From contig NZ_CP043046.1 of NCBI RefSeq assembly GCF_008119665.1, positions 1,302,001 to 1,366,000 on the forward strand: a stretch of 64,000 nt of DNA. The letters run 5' to 3'. The stretch is from Pigmentiphaga aceris. GTDB taxonomy: Bacteria; Pseudomonadota; Gammaproteobacteria; Burkholderiales; Burkholderiaceae_B. Positions 8,124 through 17,004 of the stretch are shown here, piece after piece. Every line of letters begins with the position of its first letter. The first letter of the stretch is position 1. Made by a program: the position numbers and the translations under genes. Under the pieces are notes generated by a model. The model ran no database searches and was not told the DNA's origin. It saw nothing but the letters and a program-made list of their open reading frames with translations.

Positions 8124-9353
8124 TTACTGCAAGGCTGCAATGGCTCGGACTTGCGGCACACGCAAAATGGCTGCGGCAATTTGGCCTGGCACATGTCTGG
8201 CGAACATGCTTTCCAGTGATTCGTCGTTGCTGCAACGACGGCTCATGTCGGCGTTGGCGATAAAACCTGCCGCTTGTGCGCCGTATCCAGGAATCCATAA
8301 CTGATTGTTGTGGCAGCTGCGCTGATAGCTGGTGGCAATGCCGCTGACTTGTTCTTGGTGCACCAGGATGCCGTTGATCGTGGCGCGGATGTCATAAGCA
8401 AAATCCAGGCTGTTTTGCTGGCTGCTTGCCTGATAGGAAAACACGGCGTCGGAGGGCACGCTGTTGTCGATGTCTCCGCCTCCGTAGCTGATGATCTGAG
8501 ATTCCTGCGGCTTGTCACTGCGGCTGTAGCGCACTTCTTTCACGCTGACAACCGGGGAACCCGGGCCGTTCGAGTGCCACAGAATGCCATGACCTTCACC
8601 TACAGCGCTGACGATATCTCTGCTGAAGACAGAATTTGACTGCACGTTGAGTGCAATATGGGTGGTCAGCTGCTTTTCCCGCGCCACCGTGAAATTTCGC
8701 ATGGCGTCGGCTACCAGCGGTAGTTCGCGCCGTTTCAGATTCAAGCGCCACAGGCTCTCTTCCGCCAGCTTTCTGTCGTATGCCGGAATGTCTGGTCGGC
8801 TGGCGTAGGCAGAAAGCTCGGCCAGTGGTCTGATCGATGAGGGATTGCGCTTGATCTGAAGTACCGTGGCCGCAAAGATGTCTTGTTGAATCGGCAGGGG
8901 CTGCAGCATTGGGTGAGTGGCAATCTGATCGCCCAGCACCAGCTTCAGTGTCCCGTTTTGTTGTGCGGCCAGCAGGGTTTCGCCAAAGCGCTTTTCCAGC
9001 CTGTCGATTTCTGCGTCGGGGTATAGCTGTACCGCACGTAATACCGTCAGGTTTTCGCGCCGACGCTGCGCGGCGGCTGCGGTGCTCTGAATTTCCACTG
9101 CGTTGTTCAGATAAGCGCCGTAGCGCGCTAACCAATCAGGATGGCTGGCAAAAAATTCCTTCACCCTGGCTGCGCCGGCCTGCATCACGCTGGCTGCATC
9201 CACTTTGGCGCCGGCAGCCTGTATGTCATTCTGTGTGAAGGCGGTTTCAGCCTGCTGGATGAACAGGGCCGACTCGGTCTGATCATGACGAGGCACACCG
9301 CAGGCGCTCAATACCAGGACGGAGCAGAGCGCGGCAAGACGGACGAGTTTCAT
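8124..9353 (-). CDS. Predicted lipoprotein of unknown function
   Basis: 409 residues from ATG 9353. I chose this start because it opens a classical lipoprotein signal, MKLVRLAALCSVLVLSACG, with lipobox LSAC (Cys18); the longer upstream extension has no such sense. The mature protein is Q/A-rich and helical in its first half and more beta-like after about residue 230 (VSVKEVRYSRSDKP). It carries two late Cys (RSCHNN, RRCSND) that could form a periplasmic disulfide. I do not recognise the family. It is transcribed away from the helicase gene and towards the insertion sequence, whose entry has split its likely terminator. Confidence 0.75.
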   Translation of the reverse strand: MKLVRLAALCSVLVLSACGVPRHDQTESALFIQQAETAFTQNDIQAAGAKVDAASVMQAGAARVKEFFASHPDWLARYGAYLNNAVEIQSTAAAAQRRRENLTVLRAVQLYPDAEIDRLEKRFGETLLAAQQNGTLKLVLGDQIATHPMLQPLPIQQDIFAATVLQIKRNPSSIRPLAELSAYASRPDIPAYDRKLAEESLWRLNLKRRELPLVADAMRNFTVAREKQLTTHIALNVQSNSVFSRDIVSAVGEGHGILWHSNGPGSPVVSVKEVRYSRSDKPQESQIISYGGGDIDNSVPSDAVFSYQASSQQNSLDFAYDIRATINGILVHQEQVSGIATSYQRSCHNNQLWIPGYGAQAAGFIANADMSRRCSNDESLESMFARHVPGQIAAAILRVPQVRAIAALQ

Positions 9354-9596
9354 GGTGGGTGCTCGGCAGAAAGCGCGGGGTGGCGCGCAACTGTGGATGG
9401 GTGGGCAGATGGCATCCATCCTAAGATCGCCGCAAGCTTGCAAGCTGGGAGAAAGCATGGAGAGTTGTGACGCAGGGGCGCTTCGTGAAGACTTTGTGCA
9501 GTGGCCTGGCCTTACTTGCCAGCGGCCTTCGCGACGTCACCCAGCTTTTGCCGCGCAAAATACGTTGTCCTGCAATCCGGTGTGTAATCGGGGCAC

Positions 9597-11744
9597 ATGA
9601 CTTTCACATCGCCTACTTCTACTCAGCTCACCCCCGAACAACGTGCAATCGTCACGCATCGGGCACGCTCCATTCTGATCGGAGCCGTTGCGGGCTCGGG
9701 GAAAACCACCACGCTTGCCCAGTGTGTCGCCCACCGCGAACGCGGTGGTGTGCAGGGACGCGACATTCTGGTGTTGGTGTTCACACCCGCTGCAGAACAG
9801 GTATTTCGTGAACGTCTTGCGCAGGCGGGGGCCTCGCGTCATGTGCGGGTGCAAACCTATGCCGCATTTGCGCGCGCGCTGCTGGAAGGCTGGGCAGCGG
9901 CGGGAATCATCGACGGTACCGAGGCCCACTTGCCTGATGCGCAAGCCATGCGGCCGCATCTGTATGAAGCCATCGAAGATGCGTCCGAGCGGCAGCCCGA
10001 TTACGACTATCGCTACGACCTGACGAGCGAACACGCCGAAAGCCTGGTGAATCATCTGTCGCGGCTCAAGGGCACGCTCGATCTACGCAGGTTCGAGCAT
10101 GGCGATGACGCAGAACTTGCCGACGAGCTGGATCTGCCGCGCGGTCTGATCGGCATCTGCCGACAGTACGAAAGCCTGCGCAATATCGACGTTGGCACCT
10201 ATGCGTTCGAAAGTGAATCGGACTATGTGTACGACGTGTTGCAGTTGGCAGAGCAACTGCAAGACCAGCTCGACTGGCCGCGTTACGGCTTGATCGTTGC
10301 CGATGAATGGCACGATGCGAACGCCGGTCATATCCAGCTGCTGCGCAAACTGGCCCATGACAATACGCAGGTGATTGCAGCGGGCGACCGCGAGCAGGTG
10401 GTGCACAGCTGGAATGGTGCCGATCCGCGTTTCATGGGCGAGGCTTACTTGGCCTTGTTTCCGGGCACGCAGCGTCTGCCACTGAGCCTGTCTTTCCGCT
10501 GCGGCCCGACGCTGAGTGCCTGCGCACAACATCTGTCTGGTCAGCGCTTTGGCTCGGCCCGCATTCAGGATACCGAGGTGTCGGTGCTTGGATATCAGGG
10601 CGACGATATGTCGGACGGTGCCCGCCAGACAATCGATGCGGTGCTGGCGCTTGGCCGCAATGCGGGTGATGTAACCCTGTCGGACGTGGCCATCTTGCTG
10701 CGTGACCCGCATCAAAGCATTCCTATCGAAAATGCCTTGATCGCGGCGGGCATTGCCTATCAGGTCGAAGGCTTTGCGAGCTATTTCAATCGCATTGAAG
10801 TGCGCATGCTGCGCGGCATCCTGCACATTGTCATGGGCACGATTGCATCGGTAGGCGACAAGACCGAGATCAAGCCGATCATCCGTGCCTTGGGCGTGTT
10901 TGCCAGTGTGCAATTGTCGGCAAAAGAGTGGACGCAGGCGGCGCGCGTCATTGCTGAACATCCGACCGATATCGCCGAATTCTATCGAGGGCAACTGACC
11001 CGGGTACACGAGGGGCGTGAGGAACTGGATGCCTCGGCGCGGCGCTGGCGTGAACGTTTTGCGAACGTCTGCGAGTTTCTGATCGGCAAGGCGCAAGCGT
11101 GGTCTGCCGGGGATCTATTGGCGTACGCTGCGCGTGAATTGCAGATCGCCGACACCACCCGCCGCTTGTTCGTGCATCGGGTTGAAGCGCAGGCCATTGC
11201 CAAGTCGATCGACGGGTTCGTGGCGCATGCACGTGACACCGGCCTGTCTGTGAGTGATTTTCTGGCCATGCTGGAGCAGGCGCAACGACGCGCCACGCAG
11301 CTGAAGAAAAATCAGCACGCGCTGACCTTGGCCACGGCACGAGACGCCAAGGGCAAGGAGTGGAAACACGTGCTGCTGCCTTTCCTGGCAAATGGCGAGT
11401 TTCCCGATACCCGTAATGAGCCGGGTGAAGAACGGCGCTTGTTCTACGTGGCGATCACCCGCGCTAGTGAGCGATTGCTGTTGTTCGTGCCGCATGGTCA
11501 GCACAACCATTTTGTGGATTTCCTGCGGCTTGAAGAATCCCGCCTGATCGGGGCCGACAGCTTGCGCGAGAACCTGGCCTCGGCTGCGGCACCGGCACCT
11601 GCGCGCATTTATCTGGCGGTGCCTTTTGGCGAGAAAGACGCTGCCAAGGCACTGGGCGCGCAGTGGGATGGGGTGGCGCGTAAGTGGTGGATCGGGCCTG
11701 CTGTGCCAACGCGCCCGTTCAAGCGCTGGATGGGGGGAAGCTGA
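9597..11744 (+). CDS. UvrD/Rep-like superfamily 1 helicase with C-terminal DUF5710-like segment
   Basis: 715 residues. Superfamily 1 motifs occur in order: Walker A AGSGKTT (Lys36), motif II LIVADEWHD, motif III AAGDREQVVHSWNGAD, motif IV SLSFRCGP, motif V ARDAKGKEWKHV, motif VI FYVAITRASERLLL. Motif II is DEWHD rather than the usual DExQD. The last 50 residues (YLAVPFGEKDAAKALGAQWDGVARKWWI) match the small DUF5710 module, often attached to DNA-processing proteins. It probably unwinds DNA or removes proteins from it in an ATP-dependent way. Three bases separate it from the next gene, so the two are likely translated together. Confidence 0.88.
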   Translation: MTFTSPTSTQLTPEQRAIVTHRARSILIGAVAGSGKTTTLAQCVAHRERGGVQGRDILVLVFTPAAEQVFRERLAQAGASRHVRVQTYAAFARALLEGWAAAGIIDGTEAHLPDAQAMRPHLYEAIEDASERQPDYDYRYDLTSEHAESLVNHLSRLKGTLDLRRFEHGDDAELADELDLPRGLIGICRQYESLRNIDVGTYAFESESDYVYDVLQLAEQLQDQLDWPRYGLIVADEWHDANAGHIQLLRKLAHDNTQVIAAGDREQVVHSWNGADPRFMGEAYLALFPGTQRLPLSLSFRCGPTLSACAQHLSGQRFGSARIQDTEVSVLGYQGDDMSDGARQTIDAVLALGRNAGDVTLSDVAILLRDPHQSIPIENALIAAGIAYQVEGFASYFNRIEVRMLRGILHIVMGTIASVGDKTEIKPIIRALGVFASVQLSAKEWTQAARVIAEHPTDIAEFYRGQLTRVHEGREELDASARRWRERFANVCEFLIGKAQAWSAGDLLAYAARELQIADTTRRLFVHRVEAQAIAKSIDGFVAHARDTGLSVSDFLAMLEQAQRRATQLKKNQHALTLATARDAKGKEWKHVLLPFLANGEFPDTRNEPGEERRLFYVAITRASERLLLFVPHGQHNHFVDFLRLEESRLIGADSLRENLASAAAPAPARIYLAVPFGEKDAAKALGAQWDGVARKWWIGPAVPTRPFKRWMGGS

Positions 11745-11747
11745 TCG

Positions 11748-12947
11748 ATGGTGCTGCCAACGCCGCTGCTGGATCGCTTGTGGGCGGATGCCGTCATCTT
11801 GCCCGCGCATCACGAGGCGGCAATCGCACGCCTGCAGGGCAGCGGGGCCGGCAGCGAACCCTATGCAAATCTGGGCGAAGCCTTGTTCTGGCTGCTGGAA
11901 CAGGGAATCCTGAGCAACGGCGACATCGAGGTGATGGGGAATCTTGCGCAGCCACAGGCTGCGTTTCCCACCAACGCCACGCGCAGACAGGCGCTGGTCG
12001 AATTCGATTCCATGCTTCAGCGGCTGGCCACGTCCTATGACAAGGCGCATCGCCGTGCATTCTGGCAGGCGGTGCTGCCCGGGCCCAAGTGGCTGTGGGC
12101 GGTGCTTGGCGTGGCGATTGTTGCGGGCGGACTTTGGTATGTGCTGCCGCCATCGCAGCCGCCTGCCTGCAATGATGCTGCTGTTGCCAAGCAGTTGAAG
12201 GTGGGATTGTTCCAGGCAACGATCAGGCAGCAGACGGCAAACCCCTTGTTGTCCGCCCAGACACCTGCACCCAACATGCTGCTGGCGGAATTGCGCGACG
12301 TGCGCGAGCTTGGGTACATCGTGGCAGAGCGCGCTCGGGCGTGCGAGGCGAGCGTGCAGATGGGTTCACAAAGCAGGTCGATGGCCTATGTGGTGAGCCT
12401 GACGGAATCAGGTGCCACCCAGCTGTCAGCGGGCGATGATCGGCTGACCCGGGCACGTTTCGGCTTGGTCAAGGATGGCAAGCTGCCAGAGCTTGGCATG
12501 CCGATCGGGCAGGCTGATTTGCAGCGGGCATTGTCAGATGGCGTGAAGAAAATCCAGGCCCAGGCAGGGCTGCGTGGCCCCAGAAGCGCTGCGCGTGTGC
12601 AAGAGCGGGAAGGGCAACACAAGAACGCCCAGAACGCGGGCGAACGCGCAGACACGGTGATTCAGGTCTTGCCGCTGGGAAATTGCGAAGCCGGGCAGGG
12701 CGGACATTACCGTTGCCCGGTAATGATGCAGTATCGAGACCATCTGCTGGCGGCGATCGGGCGATCGGAAAGGCAGATTTTGGAAGGTGATTTCGACTTT
12801 GTGCGTGAAGGCGATGCGTGGCGGGTTGCCGATGTGTTTCCTCAGCAATACCGAGACGCGACCATGCGCGGTCGGGTAGGAGAAATAGCAGGGGATGAGG
12901 CAGCAGAAAAGCTGAAGCAGATTCAGGACAGGCGGACTACACCTTAA
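11748..12947 (+). CDS. Hypothetical single-pass membrane protein coupled to helicase gene
   Basis: 399 residues, ATG 3 nt after the helicase stop. The first 105 residues look cytoplasmic. A single membrane segment follows at about 108-128 (WLWAVLGVAIVAGGLWYVL), then a large presumably periplasmic domain. The outer domain is rich in A, Q and R, has a few Cys (PACNDAA, ARACEAS, GNCEAG, YRCPVM), and ends with a segment (ILEGDFDFVREGDAWRV) reminiscent of NTF2-like or lipoprotein assembly folds. I do not recognise the family. The coupling to a helicase is the only clue to function. Confidence 0.65.
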   Translation: MVLPTPLLDRLWADAVILPAHHEAAIARLQGSGAGSEPYANLGEALFWLLEQGILSNGDIEVMGNLAQPQAAFPTNATRRQALVEFDSMLQRLATSYDKAHRRAFWQAVLPGPKWLWAVLGVAIVAGGLWYVLPPSQPPACNDAAVAKQLKVGLFQATIRQQTANPLLSAQTPAPNMLLAELRDVRELGYIVAERARACEASVQMGSQSRSMAYVVSLTESGATQLSAGDDRLTRARFGLVKDGKLPELGMPIGQADLQRALSDGVKKIQAQAGLRGPRSAARVQEREGQHKNAQNAGERADTVIQVLPLGNCEAGQGGHYRCPVMMQYRDHLLAAIGRSERQILEGDFDFVREGDAWRVADVFPQQYRDATMRGRVGEIAGDEAAEKLKQIQDRRTTP

Positions 12948-12994
12948 AATCGCGTATCCGAAGGAACACGCACTGCGCGGGTCCTTATCAAACA

Positions 12995-13019
12995 CGAGAA
13001 CGTGGCACTGACGTTCTCG
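12995..13019 (-). terminator. Hairpin between convergent genes
   Basis: Perfect 9-bp stem CGAGAACGT / ACGTTCTCG with 7-nt loop. It lies between the end of the membrane protein gene (+) and the end of the DUF5666-like gene (-). On the minus strand it is followed by TGTTTGAT, a weak U-rich tail, so it is a possible terminator. Confidence 0.4.
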
Positions 13020-13084
13020 GCTGACAAACGTGTCGCGGTCTGCATGGGTGTGCCGCTCTCGTCCTCCGCCCCTGCTGCGCGCAT

Positions 13085-13699
13085 CTACATTGGCGGTGCA
13101 ACGCCATCCTTCTCGACCACGACCCGGTTCGCGCGGAAGTTGTCATCGCGGCCTGTCGGCGTGCCCACCACAAACACCTTTTTGCCGGCGACCAGGTCTG
13201 CCTTGGTGGCGGGAATGATGGTGACCACCGGTGCATCTTCCGGCACGGTGATTTCCTGTGTTCCACCCTTGTAGGACAAGGTCAGCGTGCGGCCGTTGAC
13301 ACCTTGCACGGCGGTATCGACGTTGGCGTTGGTCATCATGCTGTTGTTGCCCAAGTCCCAGTCGAAGTGGCCTTCACCGGTGCCGCGCCCGGCTTCCGGG
13401 AACACCAGCACTTCAATTGCGGTGCGCTTGTTGCCTTCGCCCGCCATCGAGGCCACCCCCACGTAGGTGTTCGGCTTGACCTCGGCGAGTGGGACATTCT
13501 TCACGGCGCTGACGGTCAGCTCAGGGTTAAGTGTCACCACCACCGTGTCTCCGCTGCGGCGTTTGACGGTCAGCGAGTCGGCGGTGACGGCTGCGATCTC
13601 ACCGCGAATGCGTACCGGCTTGGCCGGAGACTGGGCGGCAACCACGCCACCGAGACCGACGACCAGCAGGGCAATACCGAGCTTCATGCGATAGGTCAT
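13085..13699 (-). CDS. Secreted DUF5666-like protein
   Basis: 204 residues from ATG 13699, which has GGAG seven bases upstream; Met5 is a second option. A hydrophobic signal segment (KLGIALLVVGLGGVVAAQ) is followed by the mature start SPAKPVRIRGEIAAV. The mature part consists of short beta-rich stretches (VRIRGEIAAVTADSLTVKRRSGDTVVV and later GKKVFVVGTPT) that resemble tandem DUF5666/OB-like folds. Such proteins are periplasmic with no fixed function. Single-gene transcript between the helicase pair and the divergent PAP2 gene. Confidence 0.7.
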   Translation of the reverse strand: MTYRMKLGIALLVVGLGGVVAAQSPAKPVRIRGEIAAVTADSLTVKRRSGDTVVVTLNPELTVSAVKNVPLAEVKPNTYVGVASMAGEGNKRTAIEVLVFPEAGRGTGEGHFDWDLGNNSMMTNANVDTAVQGVNGRTLTLSYKGGTQEITVPEDAPVVTIIPATKADLVAGKKVFVVGTPTGRDDNFRANRVVVEKDGVAPPM

Positions 13700-13978
13700 G
13701 GGAACTCCAGGGAGAATTCGTTGGCTCCCAAGCCTGGGAGCAATGCGAACTCTACGGACGGCAAGCTGAATCGGACCTAAAGCCATGTCGAATTTTTGTA
13801 AGGTTTCACCATCTTCCAAACCGGCAGACCCACGGCGTCGCGGCCGAGCCACAGGCGGCTGCCTGCGCACGTTGACACCCTGGTGCGCGTGGTCCACATC
13901 CCTATAATTTCAGTTCGATTACCGTTATTTTGCCCTGTGCGTTTGCCGACGCATGGAGCCGCCTCTTGCAGGTTCGTC

Positions 13979-14575
13979 ATGCTGAAAGAAACCCTGTATG
14001 ACTGGTTCGGCCTGAATCAGACGCTTTTCCTGCTGATCAACGGCGTGCACAACGCCTTTGTCGATCCGCTGATGTTGGTGGGTACCGCCTTGGCCGATTA
14101 CCGCAACATGCCAGTGATCTTGCTGTTCCTGGCGCTGATGGCCTGGTGGGGGCATCGCTACGCACGTCCCGACACCATGCAGCAGGGCTTGCGCCTGCTG
14201 GTGCTGGCCGTGGCCAGCTATGGCGTGGCCGTGGTGCTGACAGCCACCGGAAAATATCTGTTCGACTTCCCGCGACCGTTGGCGGTGCTGGCCGATCATG
14301 TCGTGGTGTTGGGGCAAGAGAAGATTGTTCGCAGTTTCCCCAGCGGGCATGCAATGTTCTCGATGCTGGTGGCGGCCTTGTTCTGGCGTGGTGCCAATCT
14401 GCCCGGTCGAATTGCGCTGGCGCTGTTTGTATTGTGGGCGGGTGTTTCGCGCATGGTGGTCGGTGCCCATTTCCCCGCCGATGTGCTGGCAGGGTATGCG
14501 GTGGGCCTGGCGAGTGTGCCGGTAGCGCGGCTGGCGCTGGCACGAAGTGCCGAGCTGCTGCGGCAACGCGCCTGA
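13979..14575 (+). CDS. PAP2-family phosphatase (membrane)
   Basis: 198 residues. Start ATG 13979 (MLKETLYDWFGLNQ). The three PAP2 signature blocks are present: KYLFDFPRPL (K-x6-RP), FPSGHAMF (PSGH) and SRMVVGAHFPADVLAG (SR-x5-H-x3-D). Five or six membrane segments surround them. Members dephosphorylate lipid phosphates such as undecaprenyl pyrophosphate or phosphatidic acid at the outer face of the inner membrane. The exact substrate is not readable here. It stands alone upstream of the Sia-like operon with about 210 bp between. Confidence 0.9.
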   Translation: MLKETLYDWFGLNQTLFLLINGVHNAFVDPLMLVGTALADYRNMPVILLFLALMAWWGHRYARPDTMQQGLRLLVLAVASYGVAVVLTATGKYLFDFPRPLAVLADHVVVLGQEKIVRSFPSGHAMFSMLVAALFWRGANLPGRIALALFVLWAGVSRMVVGAHFPADVLAGYAVGLASVPVARLALARSAELLRQRA

Positions 14576-14786
14576 ATCGACAGGACTGAACGTCAAGACT
14601 GAATCGACACCAACCACAGGCACGCAATACGTGCAGTGACTGCGTAGCGATCCCGGTAATTCATCCCGGCATAACCCCGACAGCAACTCGCAGGTCTTGC
14701 TGCCGGGGGGCTGCATGAATTGTCATATTCAATACATATACAAGGCATAACATCCAGCGTCTCGTTCGGGTGGATGATTCCTTCGT
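14576..14786. other. Intergenic, probable promoter region of Sia-like operon
   Basis: About 210 bp. The stretch TTGTCATATTCAATACATAT (starting near 14717) is the only AT-rich part and could hold the promoter, but hexamer spacing is not ideal. No ORF or hairpin of note. Confidence 0.3.
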
Positions 14787-16028
14787 ATGCACGCTGCGTT
14801 TTCGCCTTTCCGCCGTCCGGGCACGCCTGGCGAGCATCGTTGCGCCGGTGATCTTTGTCAGGACGTGCCGGCAATCGACGCGGCAGATGCCAATTCTCTG
14901 GTCATGGAGATCTTTACGCTGCGTCGCGACATGGCAAGCCTTGCCGTGCTCGAAGACGAGCGTCCGATCGGGCTGATCAATCGCAATATTTTCCTGTCGC
15001 AGATGAGCAAGCCGTTTCATCGCGAGCTTTACGACAAGAAAAGCTGCATCGCCTTCATGGACAAGGAGCCCTTGATCGTCGATGCAGGCATGAGCATCGA
15101 AGCCCTGACCTTCAAGACCGTGGAAGTTGGCGAGAAAGCACTGGCTGACGGCTTCATCGTCACGCGCGACGGGCGCTTTGCGGGCCTGGGCAACGGTCTG
15201 CAATTGATGGGCGTGGTCGCCGCGATGCAGGAAGAGAAAAATCGCCAGATCATGCAGAGCATTGAATACGCCAGCGTGATTCAGCGCGCCATGCTGCGTG
15301 CATCGCGCGATGCGCTGGTGTCGACTCTGCGCGATGCGTCGCTGGTGTGGGAACCGCGCGATGTGGTGGGGGGAGACTTCTACCACTTCGTGGCGCATGA
15401 AGATGGCTGGTTTGGCGCGGTGGCCGATTGCACCGGCCACGGTGTGCCCGGTGCGTTCATGACGCTGATCGCGTCTTCTTCGTTGTCGAAGGCGCTGGAG
15501 CAAATCGGTCCGCGCGATCCTGCGGCCTTGTTGTCGGCGGTGAATCGCAGCGTCAAGGCCTTGCTTGGGCAGGTCAATGGCGCAGACGATACGCCGGAAT
15601 CCGACGACGGCCTGGATGCCGCGTTCTTCTGGTTCGACACCGCACGCAGTGAACTGCGGTTTGCCGGGGCGCGTATTGCACTGCATGTACTGCGGCCGGA
15701 GCAAGATGCTTTCGAGAGCATCGCCGGGCAGCGCATGGGCGTGGGCTACGTCGACAGCGATGCCGACTACGTGTGGACGGAAAACGTGGTGGCCTTGACG
15801 CCCGGCAGTCTGTTGTTCATTACCACCGACGGCCTGATCGACCAGATTGGCGGGCCGCGCCGCATTGCATTTGGCAAGCGTCGTGCGTGCGACGCGATCC
15901 TGGCACACCGCAACGACACCGCCGCTGCGATCTGCGATCACTTGCGACAGGCACTTGCAGATTGGCAGGGGCCACAGACCCGCCGCGACGATCTGACCTT
16001 GTTCTGTGCCCGACTTCAGGAATGTTGA
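14787..16028 (+). CDS. SpoIIE/PP2C-type Ser/Thr phosphatase with N-terminal CBS-like domain (SiaA-like)
   Basis: 413 residues. Residues about 25-145 resemble the CBS-pair sensor found before GGDEF domains in proteobacteria (ASLAVLEDERPIGLINRNIF, SKPFHRELYDKKSC, DGFIVTRDGRF). The C-terminal PP2C/SpoIIE domain has the metal-binding signatures WEPRDVVGGDFYHF, VADCTGHGVPGAF, FITTDGLIDQ and RRDDLTLF. In Pseudomonas aeruginosa SiaA dephosphorylates SiaC; that protein is membrane-bound with HAMP, whereas this one has no membrane segment. It overlaps the kinase gene by one base (TGATG). Confidence 0.85.
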   Translation: MHAAFSPFRRPGTPGEHRCAGDLCQDVPAIDAADANSLVMEIFTLRRDMASLAVLEDERPIGLINRNIFLSQMSKPFHRELYDKKSCIAFMDKEPLIVDAGMSIEALTFKTVEVGEKALADGFIVTRDGRFAGLGNGLQLMGVVAAMQEEKNRQIMQSIEYASVIQRAMLRASRDALVSTLRDASLVWEPRDVVGGDFYHFVAHEDGWFGAVADCTGHGVPGAFMTLIASSSLSKALEQIGPRDPAALLSAVNRSVKALLGQVNGADDTPESDDGLDAAFFWFDTARSELRFAGARIALHVLRPEQDAFESIAGQRMGVGYVDSDADYVWTENVVALTPGSLLFITTDGLIDQIGGPRRIAFGKRRACDAILAHRNDTAAAICDHLRQALADWQGPQTRRDDLTLFCARLQEC

Positions 16029-16597
16029 TGAGCCCTTCGCCTCTGTCCCGCCAGGACGACAATTTCTTCGATCTGGCCCAGCACCGCAACGTGATTTTCT
16101 ATCACATGGGCTACTTCTCCCACAGCATCGTCGCCACGATGGCCGAGGTGGTGAAGTTGCAGCTGGAAGTCTCCGGCGTCAGTGGCCCCACGCGCCGCAA
16201 ACTGTTCTCGTCATTTGTTGAACTGTCGCAGAACATCATCCATTATTCGTCCGATGCGCTTGGCGCGGACGGCCCGGATACGGCCTCGCTGCGCCAGGGA
16301 GCCGTGTGCATCACCACAGCCGAAGACCACTTCGTGATGTGGTGCGCCAACCCGATCGCCGTAAGCGACGCCGAGGGCTTGCGTGACAAGCTGGAACCCT
16401 TGCGCAATATGTCGATCGAACAGATCAAGCAAGCCTACAAAGCATCTTTGCGCGCCGAGACACCTGCCGACAGCAAGGGTGCAGGGCTGGGCTTTTTGAC
16501 CATGGCACGCGACGCCAGCGCACCGCTGGAATTCGCTTTCCACCCGCGTGTGGACGAGCCGGGGACCACCCTGTTCTGCCTGAAAGCAACCATTTGA
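16028..16597 (+). CDS. SiaB-family protein kinase (DUF6272)
   Basis: 189 residues from ATG 16028, chosen because it overlaps the phosphatase stop as TGATG; an in-frame ATG at 16022 is possible. GHKL-like features are the helix LFSSFVELSQNIIHYS (N-box position, Glu/Asn) and GAGLGFLTMARDA (G-box). In the described Sia pathway SiaB phosphorylates SiaC, opposing SiaA. The gene order phosphatase, kinase, SiaC, cyclase is the same here. Function by homology and synteny; not proven. Confidence 0.8.
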   Translation: MSPSPLSRQDDNFFDLAQHRNVIFYHMGYFSHSIVATMAEVVKLQLEVSGVSGPTRRKLFSSFVELSQNIIHYSSDALGADGPDTASLRQGAVCITTAEDHFVMWCANPIAVSDAEGLRDKLEPLRNMSIEQIKQAYKASLRAETPADSKGAGLGFLTMARDASAPLEFAFHPRVDEPGTTLFCLKATI

Positions 16598-16614
16598 CGA
16601 CGTCGACACTAGCC

Positions 16615-17004
16615 ATGGACAACTTGTATATCGCTGCAACGGCAACGTCTCCCGAAGTGGATTTCCGCTTCGACGAGCATCTTTTGTCGCTTACCGGTGA
16701 GTCGTACCCGGAAAACGCAGCGGCCTTCTACACCCCGATCATTCAGCAGTTGCGCGCCTATCTGGCCACGTGCGACGGTGCGGAGATCACCGCCAATGTG
16801 GCGCTGGCCTACTTCAACAGCTCCAGCACCAAAATGCTGTTCAGCATGTTCGACGCACTGGATCAGGCCGCGCAGGCGGGCAACCCGGTGAAGATGAACT
16901 GGTATCACGACGAGGAAGACGACACGATCCTCGAATTCGGTGAAGAATTGCAGGCTGATTTCCAGGCCATCGACTTCACCGATCATCCGGTGCCTGCACA
17001 GTGA
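16615..17004 (+). CDS. SiaC-family regulatory protein (DUF1987)
   Basis: 129 residues from ATG 16615 (MDNLYIAATATSPEV). A TTG at 16594 overlapping the kinase gene is an alternative start. The family core LAYFNSSSTKMLFSMFD is clear. The known SiaC is switched by phosphorylation on a Thr in this segment; here the equivalent stretch is Asn68-Ser-Ser-Ser-Thr72, so the phosphoacceptor is probably Ser69 or a neighbour (inference). Unphosphorylated SiaC binds and activates the SiaD cyclase. Its stop overlaps the cyclase start. Confidence 0.82.
   Translation: MDNLYIAATATSPEVDFRFDEHLLSLTGESYPENAAAFYTPIIQQLRAYLATCDGAEITANVALAYFNSSSTKMLFSMFDALDQAAQAGNPVKMNWYHDEEDDTILEFGEELQADFQAIDFTDHPVPAQ

Noticed and set aside
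13883..13978. Longer start for the PAP2 protein
   Set aside because: The upstream extension lacks family similarity and a ribosome-binding site; MLKETLYDWF at 13979 fits the family.
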